DNA of 64,000 bases from Fragilaria crotonensis (Eukaryota > Bacillariophyta > Fragilariophyceae > Fragilariales > Fragilariaceae). The translations under genes and the position numbers were made by a program. Shown here one piece after another: positions 20,440 to 31,646 of the stretch. The first letter of the stretch is position 1. Each line of letters begins with the position of its first letter. Where the stretch lies: contig JAKSYS010000219.1 of NCBI GenBank assembly GCA_022925895.1, forward strand, positions 1 through 64,000. Direction: 5' to 3'. The notes beneath the pieces are model-generated. The model was given only the letters and a program-made list of their open reading frames with translations. It had not been told where the DNA came from and made no database searches.

Positions 20440-21651
20440 ATGAGTAGCTCCATCATTGGTTCCACTGTGACAACCGGCACTGACGCATCCGGGCGTGGGA
20501 GAGGACAGGAAGGATCCTCCCGCAGCGGATCCGGAGGCCGAGGCCGAAATGGAGGACGGGGAGGACGAAACAACCGCCCCAACAGGACGAGGTCCAACCC
20601 CACCGGAACGAGAAGTGGACGAGGGTCTGTTTTAAGGGCAACACCGAAGGAATGAACGGACACGTGTTCGAGTGCTATTTTGAGCAAGGCGACAAGCGCC
20701 AATACGCTCGCACTGTTGAGGCTCTCGAGGGATATGCAAAGAAGAATCTAAAGTTCTCTGAAGACTTTGCCTCCTTGTTTGCTTTTGAGGCATCGGAACC
20801 CGCCATTGAGAAGCCGTCGGACCTTGAACCCGGATACTCTACCACGGACGAAATGATCTGGAAAGAGGAAATCAAGGCGTACGTAAGCCGACTGGGAGTA
20901 CTCAGAGGAAACCTGGCTGCAATATTCGCGGTCGCCCTGGGACAATGCAGTGAGGCTATGAAGGCCAAGCTCAAGTCATTGAAGGAGTTCGAAGCTCGCA
21001 GCAAAGAATGACTGTCACTGGCTCCTCAAGAACATCCTCTCCATAACTCTTCAATTCGACCAGAAGCGAAACGGGTACCTCGCCATCATGGACGCCCACC
21101 AAAACTTCTTAACTTGCAAGCAGACTCAGGAGCAGACGACGGAGGAATACCTCGAGCACTTGACTTTGTGGGCTGACACCATCGAGTACCACGGTGGCAC
21201 TTTTGTGGAGAACTATCATCTCGCCGGGACCCACAACGCGGACGGCACTCCTAGGACCGAGGACGAACGAAGGAGCGCGGCCAGAGATGAAACGCTTGCC
21301 ATGGCTCTCATCAGGGGTGCAGACCCTTCGCGTTTCGGCACCCTCATTGCCGAGTTATCCAACCAATTTGCCCGCGGACGAAACGAGTACCCGACTGATT
21401 TGAACTCAGCGTACAGCCTGCTCGTGAACTATCGCACGCCTACAAACACGAGGCCCAGGAACAGCACCGGAAACGACAACGCTAACAGTCAGCGAACAAG
21501 TCAGACCTCCCCGGCGGCCGAAGAAAGCGCAATGACATTCGCCCAACAGAGCACTCCGGCGGCCGGAAGCCAGGGAGGCCATAACAGCGCCCAGTCATCG
21601 ACGGACCCCGACCGTAACCCCAGCTCCAAACTCCTCCGCCGTCTCAGTTAA
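20440..21651 (+). pseudogene. gag region of the copia element, frameshifted
   Basis: Gag-like sequence lies in three overlapping frames: a Gly/Arg-rich basic N-terminus (20440-20655), a helical capsid-like part (20652-21011) and a further helical part with a Gln/Asn/Ser-rich tail (21088-21651). Breaks fall near 20630 (T-run, TGTTTTAAGG) and 21005. The order and length suit a copia Gag; no zinc knuckle is seen. Confidence 0.65.
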
Positions 21652-21667
21652 CACCGGCACTACGCTC

Positions 21668-24600
21668 GTGCAGTACGCCGTAATGATGGCGCAGTCCAAC
21701 GCCCAGTCCATTGACCCTAACTGGGTGCTCCTTGACTCCCAGTCCACCATCTCCGTGTTTCGGAACAAAAGCATGCTACACAACATTCGCCGGAGCCCAC
21801 ACGTCCTCCGAGCCATCACGAACGGGGGCTACCAGGATTCGCACATGATTGGGGATTTCCCGAACCTTGGCCCAGTGTGGTATAATAAGGACTCCATTGC
21901 GAACATCCTCTCACTATCGGAAGTTAGGCGAGTGTGCACGGTGACTATGGACACGTCCAAGGAGCCCGCCATGAATGTCCACCGCAAGGACGGCACGATC
22001 ATGAGTTTCATCGAACACCCCTCGGGTTTGTATGTGTACAATGGTAATGATGTGACTAGCGATGCTGTTAATGCGTACACGTTACTCAATACTGTGGCCG
22101 AACACAAAAAGATGTTCTCCCAACGTCAAATCGCGGCCGCCGACGCCGCCCGTGCTTTGTACAGAAAAATCGGACGCCCCGACGAATCCGAATTCCAGTC
22201 CATCCTGCGCGGGAATTTCATCCGGAACTGCCCAGTCACACCGGATGACGCAAGCCGTGCGCTGCTCATCTACGGACCCGACGTCGCGGTGTTGAAAGGC
22301 AAGATGACACGCTCCCGCGCATCCCCACGTGCGCCAACGTTCGAGGCCATCCCCATCCCGGCTCCAATCCTGGAGCATCAACGCAACGTTACTTTGTGCG
22401 TGGATTTTTTCTTTGTCCAGGGTATTGGCTTTCTGCACACCATTTCACGTGGGATCGGTTTCCGCACGGTCGCACCTATCGTGGACCGTTCACACAAGAC
22501 TATTTTAAAAGAACTTTCCACCGTCATCAGCGTTTACCAGGCTCGGGGTCTCGTTGTTCGGGACATTCATGCCGATAACGAATTCGAGTGTATTCGCAAT
22601 GACGTCCGACCAGTTGCCCTCAACATCATCCCTTCGGACAGTCACGTTGGAGAAGTAGAGCGCTCTATCCGCACTATCAAGGATCGTCTTCGATCGGCGG
22701 TCCACGGCCTTCCGTTTAAGCGTTATCCAAAACTAATGATTCGGCATCTGGTATCCGACGCCGTCCGGTGTCTCAACCAATTTCCTCGCAAGAACGGTGT
22801 CTCTGACACCATGAGTCCCGCTACCATTGTGGTCGGCACCGGCACGCCCGATTTCACAGCCATGCGCATTGAGTTTGGGGCATATGCACAAGTATTCGAG
22901 GAGTTTGATCCCACCAACACCCCGCGTGCGCGTTCGCTGGGCGCCATCGCCCTTACCCCCACGGGGAACGCTCAGGGGGACTACTACTTTATGTCGCTTG
23001 CTACGGGTGCACGCATCTCGCGCCACCGTTGGACCGAACTTCCGATCCCCGACACCGCCATTGCCCGCGTCGAAGCCCTCGCCATCGCCGACGGTCAACC
23101 CCTCATTCAAGCCACCGGTTTTGTGGTTGAGTGGCGTCCTGACCATCCTATCGACGACGATGCGTACGATTTCGATTTCCACCCATTCCCTGACCACGCG
23201 GCTGACGATAATCTTGACGTTGATTTTGACCCCATCGATGCCGACGAGCTCGCTGCCCTCGCCGCCCCTGCACACGATCCTGCCCCGCTACCGCCGGTCC
23301 CGGATCAAGGAGCGGTCATGACCGTCGATGTCAACGAGTATGTAGAAGAACCAGAGGAACCTGCCGACGACGCAGAAGATGAGGACGACGCAGAAGACGA
23401 GGACTACACCGGAGACTACACCGATGATGCAGACGAGGACCAGGACCAGGACGATGACCCTGTCGAAGCATACGACCCGAACGAAGCGAACGATGGTGAT
23501 GTCGTAGATCGCGAAATCAGGGGAGAACAACTTTTGGAACCCATCGAGGAGCAGCCTACGGTGCAAGAACAAGAGCCAGAACCAATCGAAACACTCGAAC
23601 CCCATGTAAATCAAGGAGCGGAAGAGATGGCTGAGGCCCAAGGTGCCATGGGCATTCCAAATCCCACGAGTCACCCGTACAACCTACGTCATCGGGGCAC
23701 ATCATCGACCGATTTCCGAGTCGCCATCGACGAACCTCACAACAGCAAGTCCTACTTTCCCCCACGCCACCAGATGCATCAGGTCGGCCACATCAAGATT
23801 AGAGACCCTCACCGTTTTGCTTTCGATTACGTGTTCGCACACATGAGTGCCCTCCTCTTCACACAGATGAGTGCGAAAGCTGCGATCAAGAAACACGGGA
23901 AAGCTGCCGAAGCCGCCCTCATGAGAGAATTTGGGCAACTGGAAGACTTGGACGTATACGAGCCAGTCCATGCAAGGACTCTAACAAAGGAACAACGAAA
24001 GGGTGCCCTGAGGGCCCTTCCTCTCGTCGCGGAAAAGCGCTGCGGGACGTTGAAAGGCAGGACTGTAGCGGACGGTCGACAACAGCGCAATTTATATGAC
24101 AAGTCCGAAACGGCGTCCCCCACTGTCTCAAACGACGGTCTAACACTCACTATTGTTGAGGACGCCTATGAGGGCAGAGACGTTGGAACCGCGGATGTTG
24201 CAGGCGCCTACTTAAAGGCTTACATGAAAGATTTCGTGATCATGAAGTTCACTGGAGAGATGGTTGATATCCTTTGCAAGATGAATCCCAAGTACATTGA
24301 ATACGTGGTGTTGGAGGCGGGTGTACGAACTCTTTACGTGCGTCTCATAAAGGCCATCTATGGATGCGTGCAATCCGCACTTCTCTGGTATGAGCTTTTA
24401 GCGAGACCTTGCAGAAGATGGGTTTCGTGTTGAACCCGTACGATCGGTGCGTCGCGAACTGCGACATCAATGGTAAACAATGCACCATAGCCTGGTACGT
24501 GGACGATACCAAGATATCGCACGTGGATCCGGAGGTTGTGACCATGATAATTAACAAATTGGAGGCTGCGTTTGGGAAAATGACTGTGACTAGAGGCTCA

Positions 24601-25695
24601 TCGCACGTGTTCCTTGGGATGAATATTGAGTACAACAAATCCGAACGAACAGCTAAAATCACAATGAAAGACTATTTGAAAGAAGCCATCATCGAATCGG
24701 GCCTGGCGATCAACAAGACAGCATCCACACCAGCGAGCAAGGAGTTATTTGAGGTGGACGACGCTTCCCCTGCGTTACCGAAGCGGTACGGAGACGTTTT
24801 CACAGCGTCGTGGCTAAACTATTGTACGTCTCCATACGGGCACGAATGGACCTTCTTTTGTCCACCAGTTTCCTCACCACCAGAGTGTCACGAAGCACAC
24901 GACAAGACATGGGCAAGTTGAAGAGACTATTGGAGTATATTAACGGTACTATCGATCTGGAGTACACTGTCGGCGCGGACGACCTGGGACGCATGCGCAC
25001 CTGGGTTGACGCCGCGTACGCCGTGCATGCTGACATGCGTAGCCATACCGGAGGGGTCATTTCTTTCGGAAGGGGCGGCATAGCGTGCAAGTCGAGCAAA
25101 CAAAAGCTTAACACCAAAAGTTCCACTGAAGCAGAGTTCGTGGGTGCGAGCGACTACCTCCCGAACACCATCTGGGTGAAAATGTTCATGGAAGCGCAAG
25201 GATATAAAATCAACGAAAACATTCTTGAGCAGGACAACGAGAGCGCCATAAAGCTGGAAAAGAACGGACGCATTTCTGCGGGGCCAAAATCCAGACACAT
25301 TCACATTCGATACTTCTGGTTGAAGGATCGGCTGAAATCTGAGGACATCTCCGTCCGGCACTGTCCAACGTTGCAAATGCTGGCGGATTTTTTTCACCAA
25401 GCCTCTACAAGGAAACCTTTTCCGACGTTTTCGCGACGTTGTACTTGGACGTTGCCACACCGACACCCTCGCCTCCGTCAACGATGGGTCGTTTGAGGAG
25501 CGTGTTGGAAGTATGCAATCTGACCCAATCGCTACCGTCGACTCGAGTAACGGTACGGTGGCAAGGGCGAATGAAGAAAAAGAGATCCATGCACACACTC
25601 ACGTCACATGGGCTGACGTAGTAAAAAGAAAGCGCGTCACGAGAGCAATCAAACCAAATCATATGAGTTTCAAGGGTCGCATTCTCTTGAAATAA
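21668..25695 (+). pseudogene. pol of the copia element (PR-IN-RT-RH), frameshifted
   Basis: Protease: L-L-D-S-Q-S-T near 21728-21750. Integrase: catalytic D in C-V-D-F-F-F, D in H-A-D-N-E-F and E in G-E-V-E-R-S, about 22400-22680. A long acidic spacer follows (23200-23600). Reverse transcriptase: the V-G-T-A-D-V-A-G-A-Y-L block near 24180, then a frameshift near 24400, then the Y-V-D-D catalytic box near 24496. RNase H: T-K-S-S-T-E-A-E-F near 25118-25145 and the terminal K-P-L type motif. Frame changes at about 24400, 24800-24900 and a T-run at 25388-25394 destroy the frame. Restoring only the last one lets pol run through the LTR boundary to the stop at 25693-25695. Confidence 0.85.
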
Positions 25696-25826
25696 TCCAG
25701 TTAGTAAGCATCAGAGTTTGATTGACTCTTCACGCTTGTTATCAATAGTTTGAACACGCTGCGTTTTCACCATCGCGTTGGGTTTAGGGCCTGTATCGCG
25801 TCGCAGTAGGGTTTCACTCTACAACA
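25503..25826 (+). repeat. 3' LTR of the copia element
   Basis: 324 bp, TG...CA. The first 190 bp encode the predicted C-terminus of pol, with a Ser/Thr-rich stretch and a basic K-R-K-R cluster, ending at TAA 25693-25695. Confidence 0.9.
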
Positions 25827-26840
25827 CATAGAGTTACACCATTGCTTGGAGCTTGGAGTACAAACATACTCTGAGAACTGAGAAGTATGTACTTCGCGGT
25901 ACGGAGTACTTGTACCCTAATTAAAAAGCGCTCTTTGAGAAGCGTTTCGCATGTGGTGCCAACAACAAGTTCACAAGATGAACCTGCATCACATTCATAT
26001 CTTCCCATGTCACTTCCTCAAAATGTTAAACCAAGGTGGTCCGTGCGCTCCTCTCGCGACAAATAGCCTCAGGAAGTTTATCATCACTCTCAGACCCGAG
26101 ACATGCTCGTACTTGTAAAGCCTAAAAGCAGTTCGGTTGCCAATACTACCTCATGCAAGATCTCGGAGTGCTCTCCAACACGCAAGCGCAAGGTGCCAGG
26201 CGGCTGTCTGGATGTCGCCACGTTCGCCACACAGTATCCAAAGGTAACCTTCGAACAGGTGGGCGCAAGCATCAAGAAGGGAATCGATACGTCCGAGCTC
26301 GCGAATCAACTCGCCTCGGTCTAGTTGGCATAGTCGAAGGCTTCCCGTATTGATCTTGATAAGGGGTAGCCTGCTCGGCGAAGTCCACTATCAGTGCAAC
26401 GACACGCGGCAGATGATCAGTACGATACGCAACCGTGTCGAACGGCTTGATTCCAACAAGTTGCCTCGCCAGCTTCCATAGCATCGTCTGCATACCAACA
26501 GAACCACTCAAGAGCTTAGTCGTCCATCGCCGACTCCCAACTGCGTAACGACGCCATGCAGAAACGACAACGCATCATTGACGGTCAAATTCTTTGCTTC
26601 CCATCGCCAGTGTTCCGGCCTGTTCAAATGTGGTATCTCTTTGTTACTCAAATGCTGTCGTATCGTGATCTTGTGACGTGTGTCAACTTCATCTCAAATC
26701 TGCCTGTTTTGTACTGTGGAGTATTCAGTAGTCGTACTTGGTCGGTCTACATGGAGTAAACGATAGGTGACCATTTAGTCGATATGCTAACTTCACGCCA
26801 ACACTGAAGAGTCGATTTGTAAAGAAGTTTAGATAAGATG
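25827..26840. other. Region without a recognised gene
   Basis: About 1 kb. GTAC words occur at 25855-25915. Open frames at 26103-26324 (+) and 26272-26511 (-) have protein-like composition (the latter reads R-T-D-H-L-P-R-V-V-A-L-I-V-D-F-A) but no family I recognise. They may be fragments of a decayed gene. Confidence 0.35.
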
Positions 26841-27455
26841 TTATGACGAAAGCAGTTTAACTCGATGATAAATGCTGCCCTGCAGTTGTTGAACAATTAG
26901 CAGGTGCTCTGCTCGCTCCTTTGATCGGGGTGCCACAACCATATCCAATGCCTTTGTAAGTGCGTCGGCGACGTTGATCAGCATTTGAGGCCTTGGTTGC
27001 GACTGAGGCATCAAGACGACAGAGCTTACAGCTTGGAGTGCAACACATGCTGCCGATTGAACGGCAACCGAGCCTGAGTGCATTCTCATCGTTGCAAGAA
27101 TCTGAAGCATTGTTTCCATATTTCTATCATCTTGCAGGTCGCTGCCGTTTCGCACGAAAAGTCTTCCAAGTGAGTTACAACAAACTTCTTGCAGGCATGC
27201 ATGCTCGGGAAAGGCTTTCATTGCCTTGACGATGGTGGCAACACCATCAGCCGAACGGATAACAACACGATAGAAGGCATCGTCAGCGAACTCAGCGAGC
27301 ATTGCGCACTCGTAGTAAGGGATGTCCGCTTCGGATACCGTCGCGGCTCGGGAAGCATCGTCGCATTTCTTGTTCAAATTAGACACCAGCTCTTTCGCTC
27401 CCTTGGCGTTTGATCTCATCGACTTCATAACAATTGCTTTGTGTTTGAATTGCAT
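26841..27455 (-). CDS. Small ARM-repeat-like protein
   Basis: 204 aa from ATG 27455; the open frame extends upstream to 27686 but that part is Ser/Thr-rich and unlike the rest. The core has helical repeats: D-G-V-A-T-I-V-K-A-M, L-Q-E-V-C-C-N-S-L-G-R-L and Q-S-A-A-C-V-A-L-Q-A-V, matching ARM/beta-catenin-like repeat spacing. It is not obviously related to ARM1-ARM3. A different minus frame near 27530-27640 also looks coding, so an upstream exon or a decayed N-terminus is possible. No partner is evident. Confidence 0.55.
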   Translation of the reverse strand: MQFKHKAIVMKSMRSNAKGAKELVSNLNKKCDDASRAATVSEADIPYYECAMLAEFADDAFYRVVIRSADGVATIVKAMKAFPEHACLQEVCCNSLGRLFVRNGSDLQDDRNMETMLQILATMRMHSGSVAVQSAACVALQAVSSVVLMPQSQPRPQMLINVADALTKALDMVVAPRSKERAEHLLIVQQLQGSIYHRVKLLSS

Positions 27456-27689
27456 CGTCTTGTGTGGTACTGCCGTAATCTTTCTGATATTCCAACAGGC
27501 AGTTTTAGTTGTCGAACTACTACGCTCGTGAGAACATGTGGTGCTTGATGACTGTGCAGTTGACGAGCCGAAGGTTACGCCATTTGGCATTGAAGGGGTC
27601 AGCTTGCAAGTCATTTCGTTCAAGTTGTTGTGCCTATGAATTGAAGGTGATGTATGTATGGATCTCCGCAAGCCGATGGCGCTCAATTA

Positions 27690-28870
27690 TATGTCATTCA
27701 GCGCTTTCTGATATTAATGCGATGCACGAGCCGGTTTCCAAAGTAAGTTCGCAATTGTTGCGACGTTGGAGTGTTCGGTTTTGTTGCAAACTGCGACATT
27801 TTAGCGCGCGGATCAATGGGTGATTTTAAGATGGACATTTAGCGGTCATTCGACACGCGTTGTACTTATAAAACAAGGAATACTGGATTTCCTTATCTCG
27901 AAGACATCGATCCAGTTAGGAAGACTTTCACGTAAATTACTATAAAATTAGAAAGAAATCTAAGCTAATGTCCTAGGCGTGTTTCGTAACATGCATATGT
28001 GCTAATTGCCTGACAGTATGTCGTAGAGCGAAGGGAAATGAATCGTGGGATTCGAAAAGCTAGGATGCATTCTACGCCGAAAATGACCCCGAGAATTTCC
28101 AGAAAGACTCAAATGGTCAGATGTCATCATGAGAATCCTTAGATAGACTATATAATGTAAGATATATGATATATTTAATTAATTGCCCGTACGATACATA
28201 CGACACAAAAATGAATTGTTCGGAGTTCGGATGACGAGGATCTCAAATAGCTCACCGTCAGGTTTGGGGGGCATTCGGTGCTGTCGACTTTACTCATTAC
28301 AAGATTAGACCGGGAGTCGCAGGTATAAAATCCATCGATTTTACATGCTGCCTCCCGTACATATGACATACATATGTAATAAAGAAGGATCGACACTTGG
28401 GACTGTTAAGTAAAATCCCCTTTAGACGGATAAACATGCGGGGAAACGGCCAAATGCCGCGGATGAATGACCCCATATGACTGTATCAATAAATAGGCGT
28501 CCTCAGCTGGCACGTAACAGGACACACTCGATGTTTTTCCATGTGCGTTGGCAGTTTTCCCAATTATACACATGTTTAAAACATTGATTTCCGGGTTGCA
28601 CGCAGTGTGGCCATCATCAAAGACGGGAATGTCTGAAAATATCAAACCCATTGATGGATGCCCACGTGAACCCCTACGCTCATGGAAGTACAAGTACCAG
28701 CCCAAACCAACCCTGAACACGCACGCTCTACGCAAACCTACCCAAACGCACCCAAACCCAGTTGTCAGTACCAGGTAAAGGAGTAGATGGTTCTACTACC
28801 GGTAGCAAACATCTACTGGTTTTTTTGCTATGATTGTTGGCCCACCCAGACCCACTCATGAAATCCTGAG
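27690..28870. other. Gene-poor AT-rich spacer
   Basis: About 1.2 kb. No domain-bearing frame is present. It includes A/T-rich stretches near 27900-28180 and tandem-like C-C-C-A-A-A-C words near 28700-28765. Confidence 0.45.
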
Positions 28871-28940
28871 CTCACCCAAAACCCACCCTCAACCCAATGG
28901 GTTTGGGTGGGCCGTGAGTTTGAAATTCCCATCTCTGGTG
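28871..28940. repeat. hAT-like element end, outward-facing (left)
   Basis: The stretch reads, on the minus strand, CCAGAGATGGGAATTTC followed by GGCCCACCCAAACCCATTGG. CAGAGATGGG resembles the CAG(G/A)G-type tip of hAT transposons. A related end lies at 42618-42680. In both, the element body would lie outside the 29-42.6 kb interval. Confidence 0.4.
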
Positions 28941-29220
28941 GCCATAGACTTGTTTTCGACATCGTCACACACAGAGACCGTTTTGAATGTGCTACGTTTT
29001 TGAACATTGCGAGACAAGAGTCACCCTAATGTGACGTCAAAAAGAGAAGTGAATGTGCTGTTCGTGCCGTAATGTTATTAAAAATTGTAGACCGATCCAT
29101 ACTTTACCGTCAAATCCGTTATTAGCTGTCTTGTCGTTGTTGTTACTATCGCTATGATGATTGACAATCTTCCAATAGTTTAAGGTGCTGATATGTCCTT
29201 TCTCCTGACAACTTTTGGTG

Positions 29221-29246
29221 GCCATCTAAGGGTGCCAAAACCAAGT
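29221..29246 (+). repeat. Left terminal inverted repeat
   Basis: 26 bp beginning GCCATCTAAGGGTGCC. It pairs with 41066-41091 with one C/T mismatch. Confidence 0.8.
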
Positions 29247-29381
29247 CGGCTCTTGGATATGAAAAACCAATTATCTTTGATATGAGAATTTTTTGTTCAT
29301 AATTTTTACCTAAAATATAGGTAAAAACTTAGGACTAAAGAGCTTGTACATCATGTGTATGAAGCGGGTTTCCTCGTATTC

Positions 29382-29595
29382 CTGAACTCTGAAATTTATG
29401 TTTCCTGAACTTTTTCATCTCTTGCATAGGAGCTCATACTTTGCATTCCTGAGCTCCAAAATTTCAATTCCTGAATTTCACTGACTCATTTTTACTAACA
29501 CTCGGGTGGGATTCCTGAACTCTTGGACTCTAAATATATGAACTATACCACTTCTTCATTTGTGATCATGAATTTCAATTCCTGAATTAGATATT
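29382..29595. repeat. Left subterminal repeats
   Basis: Six or more copies of (A/T)TTCCTGAACT or close variants (TTCCTGAGCT, TTCCTGAATT) lie in about 210 bp. Inverted versions lie near the right end. Subterminal arrays of this kind serve as transposase binding sites in CACTA and Mutator-like elements (established for those families; inferred here). Confidence 0.6.
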
Positions 29596-29800
29596 CGAAA
29601 AGAAGAAGTTTGCTGTGTAGTGTGTATGAAGTAATCACCTCAGTAGTTCTGAGCTGACATTGTTCATATAATAGATGTTATTGTCGCTCATTTTAACTTT
29701 TGTTGGAGATTAGTTTTAATTGTGCCTATTCGTGTGGCTTTGATGAACCATTCTACTATTCATTACTAAGTGTCTGATCTATTCTAAACTGCCTCCACTT

Positions 29801-31408
29801 TCAATTCACTGTAGACAAGTTCAGGAGCAAGATGACTGGAGTAGTTATCATCCTCCTCATCAGAGTCCTCGTCAAATACATCAATGCACTTGTGTGGGCG
29901 TTTCTTACCCTTGTCATCAAATTGTTTCCTGACCCCCCCCGGCCAGACTCCTTTTTCCTTCTGGACAGAAACATTTTAAGTAGTTCCTGGTTGAATGTTG
30001 GGGTGGTTGATTTCTTTCTATCATTCTTGATGGCCATGTATAATTCATCGTATTTCCTCATTCCCACCTGTGACCAACCACAGCCTCCCCCCATTATCAT
30101 GAGCACCCTTGTTCCTGGAGAATGTGTAAAGTGGTGGCTGCCGAACATGGTATTGCAAAGATTGGTCAGAAGTTAGGATGTGGTTTTTTCATTTCATTTA
30201 GTATCATAGTGTAACTTACGGGTAGGTTGTTGTTGTCCTCATCAGTCCATGTACCAATTCGCTGTTTCCAACAAGTGATAACAAAACAAGTCAGTTTCTT
30301 GTTGTTTGTTCTGTGACAAACCATTCGGATAAACTTACCATTTTCTCTGTCTTAACTAATTCCGCGAACCACCTCTTCCCATAGTTGATCAGGCACAGCA
30401 AAATGAATGCTTCATCACTTATGGACAGGATTTTCTTGCTCCATACTTTTCTGTCAGTTGTTGCACAGTGGTTCTCCATGTTGATAGTGTTATTCCACTT
30501 GCTGCTGCCGACAATGCATGGGGCATAGGTGTCTATGATTTGGGCATAGTAGCAGATATTATCCCTCATCTTGAGGAGGTAACTGGTTTCTTCCTCGCTT
30601 CCACTGTATAGGCTGTGTTCATACGTTCCTAAATTGGAAGTGAATCCTCTGGATGCAAGGTGTTTGATGTTGAATGCAAGTGAGTGTGAGTATGCTCGGG
30701 CTTTGGCAAAGTACACTCACTTCAATTCCTCACCTTTGAATTTCGTTTGCATGTTTTTTATTGCATTGTTCGAAGATCAGTGTGTGTTTTACAACTATTC
30801 TCCGCATCCCAAGCCACCAGTTTTCGGTTCCTCGAATGTTTGTGTGCTTCATGATAAAGCCACAAAGTGTTTTCTCATCTTCACTGAAATGAGAATGATA
30901 GTCTTTTTGATAGAACTTCCAAATAGAGAACACGTGTTTTTTGATGCAAGTCTTGATCACACTGATTTGATTCTCTTCTGTATTTTCCGTCATGCTCATG
31001 TCCACTATGCTGCTTAGCCCTGGAACCGATGATGTTAGTTGGCTGTCACTTGATTTCCGACTTTAATAGTTGAAGGTAGGGATGGTGGATTTCCGTATGC
31101 ATGCTTCTGTCCTAGTTTTGCATCCATTTTCCGTGGCACTTCTTCCTCCTCCTCCTCCTCGTTGTCACTTTGAATCAGATCATTGGGATCTGTGGTCACT
31201 GTTTCACGCCTCTTATGAAGTCTCTCCTTTGTTTCCTAGAGCTGGGCTTTAAGGCAGTCATGCCTGCTGCTGTTTGGTGTGCCATTGATGCCATGGTTGT
31301 ATTTGTGGTGCTTCCTTGTTGTGTGAAAACTTTCCGATTGTGCGCCAAATTTTGAACACTGAAAATCCTGTTTGTGGGATAGTCTTTTTGCCACCATTTG
31401 AATTTCAT
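29801..31408 (-). CDS. Spliced accessory gene of the transposon
   Basis: A minus-strand gene assembled from several open segments: a possible N-terminus at 31408-31197 (M-K-F-K-W-W-Q-K), an acidic exon near 31190-31040, a segment at 31005-30732 (K-K-H-V-F-S-I-W-K-F and F-S-E-D-E-K-T-L-C-G), 30716-30340 (I-S-D-E-A-F-I-L-L-C-L-I-N-Y-G-K-R-W), a tiny exon near 30262-30220 (R-I-G-T-W-T-D-E-D) between GTAAGT donors and AG acceptors, and a last segment at 30148-29801 (R-K-Y-D-E-L). Spliced exons with short GT-AG introns are plausible, but exact joins are uncertain. I recall related proteins accompanying Plavaka-like elements in diatoms. No catalytic motif is seen; it may bind DNA or partner with the transposase. 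Confidence 0.45.
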
Positions 31409-31646
31409 ACCAAGTACCGAGTTGGTATGTAGGTTCTACACATTCATGCAGGGTTTTCAAATTTTGAATTCATACCACACCCCTTCATTCTTTACATACA
31501 CCAAAATGTACCGAAAGTAAATGTACAATTTGAATGCACGCTTTCCGAACTTCTGTTTAGTGAATCTGTGTCCTGTCAATTTCAACACCTCATTTTCACT
31601 TCACTCGTCCTCTTCAAAACCCTTTCTTCAAAACCTTCTCTTCAAA

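Larger units (their letters stand above)
19734..25826 (+). mobile_element. Decayed Ty1/copia LTR retrotransposon
   Basis: This is a complete but inactive element: 5' LTR 19734-20058, internal region 20059-25502, 3' LTR 25503-25826. Domain order protease, integrase, reverse transcriptase, RNase H is diagnostic of Ty1/copia. Several single-base frameshifts interrupt gag and pol. The bases flanking the LTRs (CCCTG on the left, CATAG on the right) do not form a target-site duplication. Confidence 0.9.

Noticed and set aside
22082-23321. Alternative-frame ORFs in copia pol
   Set aside because: The correct frame has protease and integrase motifs; the others are Pro/Ser-rich shadows.
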